64,000 bases of DNA from Pristionchus mayeri. Lineage: Eukaryota; Nematoda; Chromadorea; Rhabditida; Neodiplogasteridae. Shown piece after piece: positions 60,353 to 64,000 of the stretch (position 1 is its first letter; the number at the start of each line of letters is the position of its first letter). The translations under genes were made by a program, and so were the position numbers. The notes under the pieces are model-generated. The model was given only the letters and a program-made list of their open reading frames with translations. It was not told where the DNA came from and ran no database searches. Location of the stretch: positions 23,344,365 to 23,408,364 of the forward strand of contig BTRK01000006.1 of the NCBI GenBank assembly GCA_036245805.1, written 5' to 3'.

Positions 60353-62607
60353 ATGCTGCTTCGACCGTGTTGGCGTGTGGTCGCCCAGTCTGCGACCCGT
60401 TCAGCATGGACGACCACCCCAGAGGCTGCAACTGATAGGAAGACACCCGAGGAATACCAAAGGTCTGTCCAGTCATCCACTCGCTAGATTATCGATTGGC
60501 TTTCCAGGACTCTGTGGCGCCCGCCCACTTCTCCATTCGTGCAGACGCCCCAGGCATGGGTGAGCACCCTCCACTCGGTGCAGGTGAGGGTTGAGAGTTG
60601 ATCAATGGATGCACTTACCTCCTACTAACTAGCTCATTCAAGTACAATCCTTGATGAGCGTGATTGTCTTCAGGATGAACGAGTGTCCCTGATCGACCTC
60701 CATCCTTCCATCTTCCGCGCTCCGCCCAGAGTCGATCTCCTGCACAGGTACGGTGGAATATTGGGATCTGACATCGACGACTGATTCCTTACGGGGTACG
60801 GTAATCAATGTATCGTCAGGAACCTCGTGTGGCAGCAAGTGTACAGGAATGTGCAGATGACGAAGCAGCTGAGCAAGGCAGAGATGCCAGGAGGAGGTGG
60901 GGGGAGAGAGAGGACCAGCCACCGTTCCAAGCAAATATGAATAAGAATAAATATGAATGTCGTCATATATGTCGATTTTATTGCATTTGTTCTCGACTTT
61001 AAATTGTATTTGTTGCCAGGAAAGAAGCCATGGCCTCAGAAGAAGACAGGAAGGGCGCACGTGGGATCGATTAGGTCGCCCCAGTTCATTCGAGGTCAGC
61101 TTTTTTGAGGAAGGATCTCATTCGAAACTTGGGTCTTGACATGACCGGTTAGGGAGATGACGAATATGTGTCGTAATTTTGCTATAAAGGAGTATTTGTT
61201 GCCCTGGAGCCATAGTTCCATCGGGGCAAGAAAGAAAAGACCATGTGTGATCTTATTTAAACCGCAAATCAATCAAAAAAATGTAACATTTTGATCACGT
61301 GATTCTCAGGTGGTTTCGCGAATGGCGTTCGTGGTCCACGCACGTGGTTCTACATGCTGCCGGATAGTATCCGTCTCCAGGGTGAGCAGAGGAAACGAAA
61401 AAAGGACTCTTAGTTAGAAAATATAATTTCATGAGCTTTCTTGTGACAAAAAAAAGTCCCTGATTAGGTAGATATGGCAATATAATAGTTGATGTGATGG
61501 AATGTGCAATGGTCTCTTCTCAGGACTCTGCGTGGCTCTTTCTCTCAAGTACGCGCAGTCTGATGTGCAGGTGGTGGAGAGTCTGGGAGCGGTTCCCGAA
61601 GGAGCAGATGCCACCTTCCTCCATGTAAGTGAGATCCAGAGAGGATTCAAGTGCACAGACATGTTGACTGGCTTTGAATCGATATTCGGCATTTCGATCA
61701 CCTGTGACTAACCTTCTCATGCTTGGCCTATGCATTTTTAAATCGAAAATCGAATTAAAATCGAAGAATGAATGGAGTCAGAGAGGGAGCTGAAACCGGG
61801 ATAGTTACTTTTTTGGCTATTCTCTAGTATTTTTTCCAAAAAAAATGTTCTGAGGCGGATTGATTGGATGTTGATTGCAGGACATGGCGGAGACTCGTAA
61901 CTGGGGCTACTCCGTCCTCTTCGTCGATGCGGGAGAGGAAACCGTGGGCTGTTTTTTAAATCAATATTGAATGTCCTGAATTCAAAACGCTAGTTCTTGT
62001 TCAAATCCGATCATACTCCGATGGGGAGTGGAAATATAATTCAGTGGCTTCATGTTTTAAAAATGTTGATTGTAACATTCTTCCAAAAATTTGTGAACTG
62101 GGATTTCTTGAAGATGTCGGGTGGTCTTCTGGAGGCATGCGATTCTGTTCCCTCCTTCAACGTCATGCCTCTCTTCGGTCTCAACTGCTACTCACTCATG
62201 AAGTTAGTACTCGCCTTTTCGTATTTATTAATCCGACTTAAGTGAAATAGTTAAGTGAAATTTAAATGTTGCTCAGTCATTGATTTTGGTGGTGCAGGTA
62301 CAACACGATCGTGTTCTCCTTGCCTGCACTCGAGTTGCTGGAGGAGAGACTGCTCAGGCAGTTGCACACTGCAGGACCAGCCAACAAGAAGTACAGGTAA
62401 GAGTGAGGCGAGGGAGGGTCACTTCTCTTGCCATTTTTTCGGTTTTATAAAAAAATTATTTGCAATTGTAAGTCAATATCTGAAAATGCCTTATTCATAA
62501 CATCGCATACATTTTAAAATAATTCTTGCAGATACATTGACTACAAGGATGCGATATTGGAACAGGAGGACAAGCGAGAACACCCCAAGTTCGCCCCTTA
62601 CGTATAG
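60353..62607 (+). CDS. mrpl-4: Mitochondrial large ribosomal subunit protein uL4m
   Basis: Component of the mitochondrial large ribosomal subunit, lining the exit tunnel. The start ATG (60353), one base behind a TGCAG acceptor, gives [19 protein letters not shown], a typical mitochondrial presequence. Family signatures follow: [20 protein letters not shown], then the conserved loop [20 protein letters not shown] and [20 protein letters not shown]. Next are [54 protein letters not shown] and [18 protein letters not shown]. It ends [12 protein letters not shown], stop TAG 62605-62607. It lies 239 bases after the mrps-2 stop, as the third gene of the probable operon. Confidence 0.95.
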
Positions 62608-64000
62608 AGAGGAACGAGATTGTGGAGAGAATTAATCTGCTCGAGATAGGTTATATAGTTGTTACTCATTGTTTTCTCTGTCCCTCAATCCTGAAGATCG
62701 ATGTTGATCTCATGCGGGTACTATAACGCCTACCGTACTCCGTTCCACCGTTGTTTTGTAGTTTGCAATCTGATCAAGAATTTCTTGTTGATGTGTGTTG
62801 ATCCTTTTGTATAAATAAGTTGTCGCTGGAAGAATACGATAATGACAATTGATTCAAGCGTCTTGAACGTTGTGCAGTATCTTTTCTTGAATTGTGTTTG
62901 ATAGACCAGTAATAGTATTCTAAAGGTGGTTCAGCTGCTGTAGTTGACAATACAGTTCCCTCGCAGAAAGAATAACAACGTCGGAGGTGAGTAAATACTA
63001 CCTGATCATTTTGTTAATGAATCAAATATTCCGGTATTGTATTTTTACAGAAAGTAGTGTGATAACCGACCACATAGTAGAGAAAAAACAATTAACATTT
63101 TAAAAACAAATTCTAGTTGTCGAAAAATTCGCTCGCACTATGTGCACCATGCACAGCACGACACTATCGCAAACTGGCATTGTTTGGCTCGCTGTTTAAA
63201 ATTTTATCTTCACTGCTAACGAAAATATATTTCCAATATCGTTACATTATTTTTGTTCAAAGGAAATGTTAGTGATATATGGTATATAAAATTGCATTCA
63301 TATACGGACTTCGGATTGCATTAGATTTTGGCATAATCAGATTCGGGCGGTATACTTTAAATGTCATTTTTTTTCTTATTGTTGTCTTTATTCAGCTCAG
63401 TGAGTTCGCATTACGATGTTATGCATGCCTGCAATTTTTCTGTCTAATGATTTTTTTTCAGATCACAAAGTGGTGCCTCGATGAAGTGTGAGAATGAAGA
63501 GTGTGGAGGGAAATGGAAGGACGGAGGAGGGAATTGAGTGTGAGCCAGGGCAGATAACGGTTCCACTTTTTCTGATTTATCCCCCCCCCCCCTCCTATTA
63601 GCTAATTGGGTCGCCTACTAAAATATAGAAAAATTTTTTTTTAATATTCGTTATTCACTGTGTTCACTTGCTTACGTTTAAGTGATGAGCACATGCAATT
63701 TTCTCTGGTAGCAGCTGCCCAATGACCTCTCTCCCCCTTAGTATGGATTACGCCCTATGGAGGATCACAAAGGATGAGGAGTACTCCATACTCAGCCACA
63801 GGGGAGAAGGAAGATAGTGATCAGGTGAGAGAAGAAAGGGGCAGATGAAGAATTAGTGAACGACTGTTGAAAATGGTAATGAAGCGTGGGGGGGGGGGGT
63901 GAAATCGGGGTCACTGAAAGATGGTTGCTTGTTCTTCTGATATAATGCAAATTATAGATACCGAGCAGACTTCTTGATGTGTTCGACTACTCTCTTCCTC
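62608..64000 (+). other. 3' flank of mrpl-4, no gene seen
   Basis: The mrpl-4 3' untranslated region probably ends near TATAAATAAG (about 62810). Beyond it are AT-rich sequence, a 12-base poly-C (63581-63592) and a 12-base poly-G (63888-63899). A possible small exon behind a TTTTTTTTCAG acceptor (about 63461-63491, ITKWCLDEV) has no recognisable partner. Confidence 0.5.

Overview
The window is nuclear DNA from a nematode. Genes have many short exons, start codons often sit directly behind a trans-splice-type acceptor (TTTCAG then ATG), and one gene cluster has the spacing of a nematode operon. The order natc-1, mrps-2, mrpl-4 is, from memory, also the order of neighbouring genes in C. elegans (cosmid T23B12). 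Gene structure and style look like a rhabditid or diplogastrid such as Pristionchus, but the species is inferred, not proven. No bacterial, organellar or CRISPR-like content is visible.

Layout. 1-1748: a foldback repeat. 3224-23500 (minus): a muscle-type myosin heavy chain gene whose last part, roughly 700-750 residues of the rod, lies beyond the left edge. Its second intron (11379-23306) is almost entirely one 11.7 kb DNA transposon (11487-23208). That element has about 70 bp terminal inverted repeats, subterminal repeat arrays, a self-complementary GGTACC satellite, a spliced CMC/TNP2-type transposase gene, and a second gene 129 bp downstream that ends in tandemly duplicated mini-exons. 23562-24498: another foldback. 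26387-30703 and 32984-38647 (minus): two adjacent paralogues with two MAM-like domains each. 39934-46989 (plus): a highly charged coiled-coil protein I do not recognise, with a hAT-like element carrying a nested TTAA element in an intron. 48239-56053, 56872-60114 and 60353-62607 (plus): natc-1 (NatC auxiliary subunit), mrps-2 (uS2m) and mrpl-4 (uL4m), a probable operon. 62608-64000: no gene seen.

How the parts work together. The right-hand cluster combines a co-translational N-terminal acetyltransferase subunit with two mitochondrial ribosomal proteins; spacing from poly(A) signal to the next acceptor is about 110-118 nt at both junctions, as expected for SL2-type processing. The myosin gene is split by the large transposon: without it the intron would be about 206 nt. 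Most other introns over 1 kb are also explained by foldback or MITE-like elements.

The best candidate for something undescribed is the 11.7 kb element: a two-gene, operon-like DNA transposon with mini-exon arrays using GC 5' splice sites, sitting inside a muscle gene.
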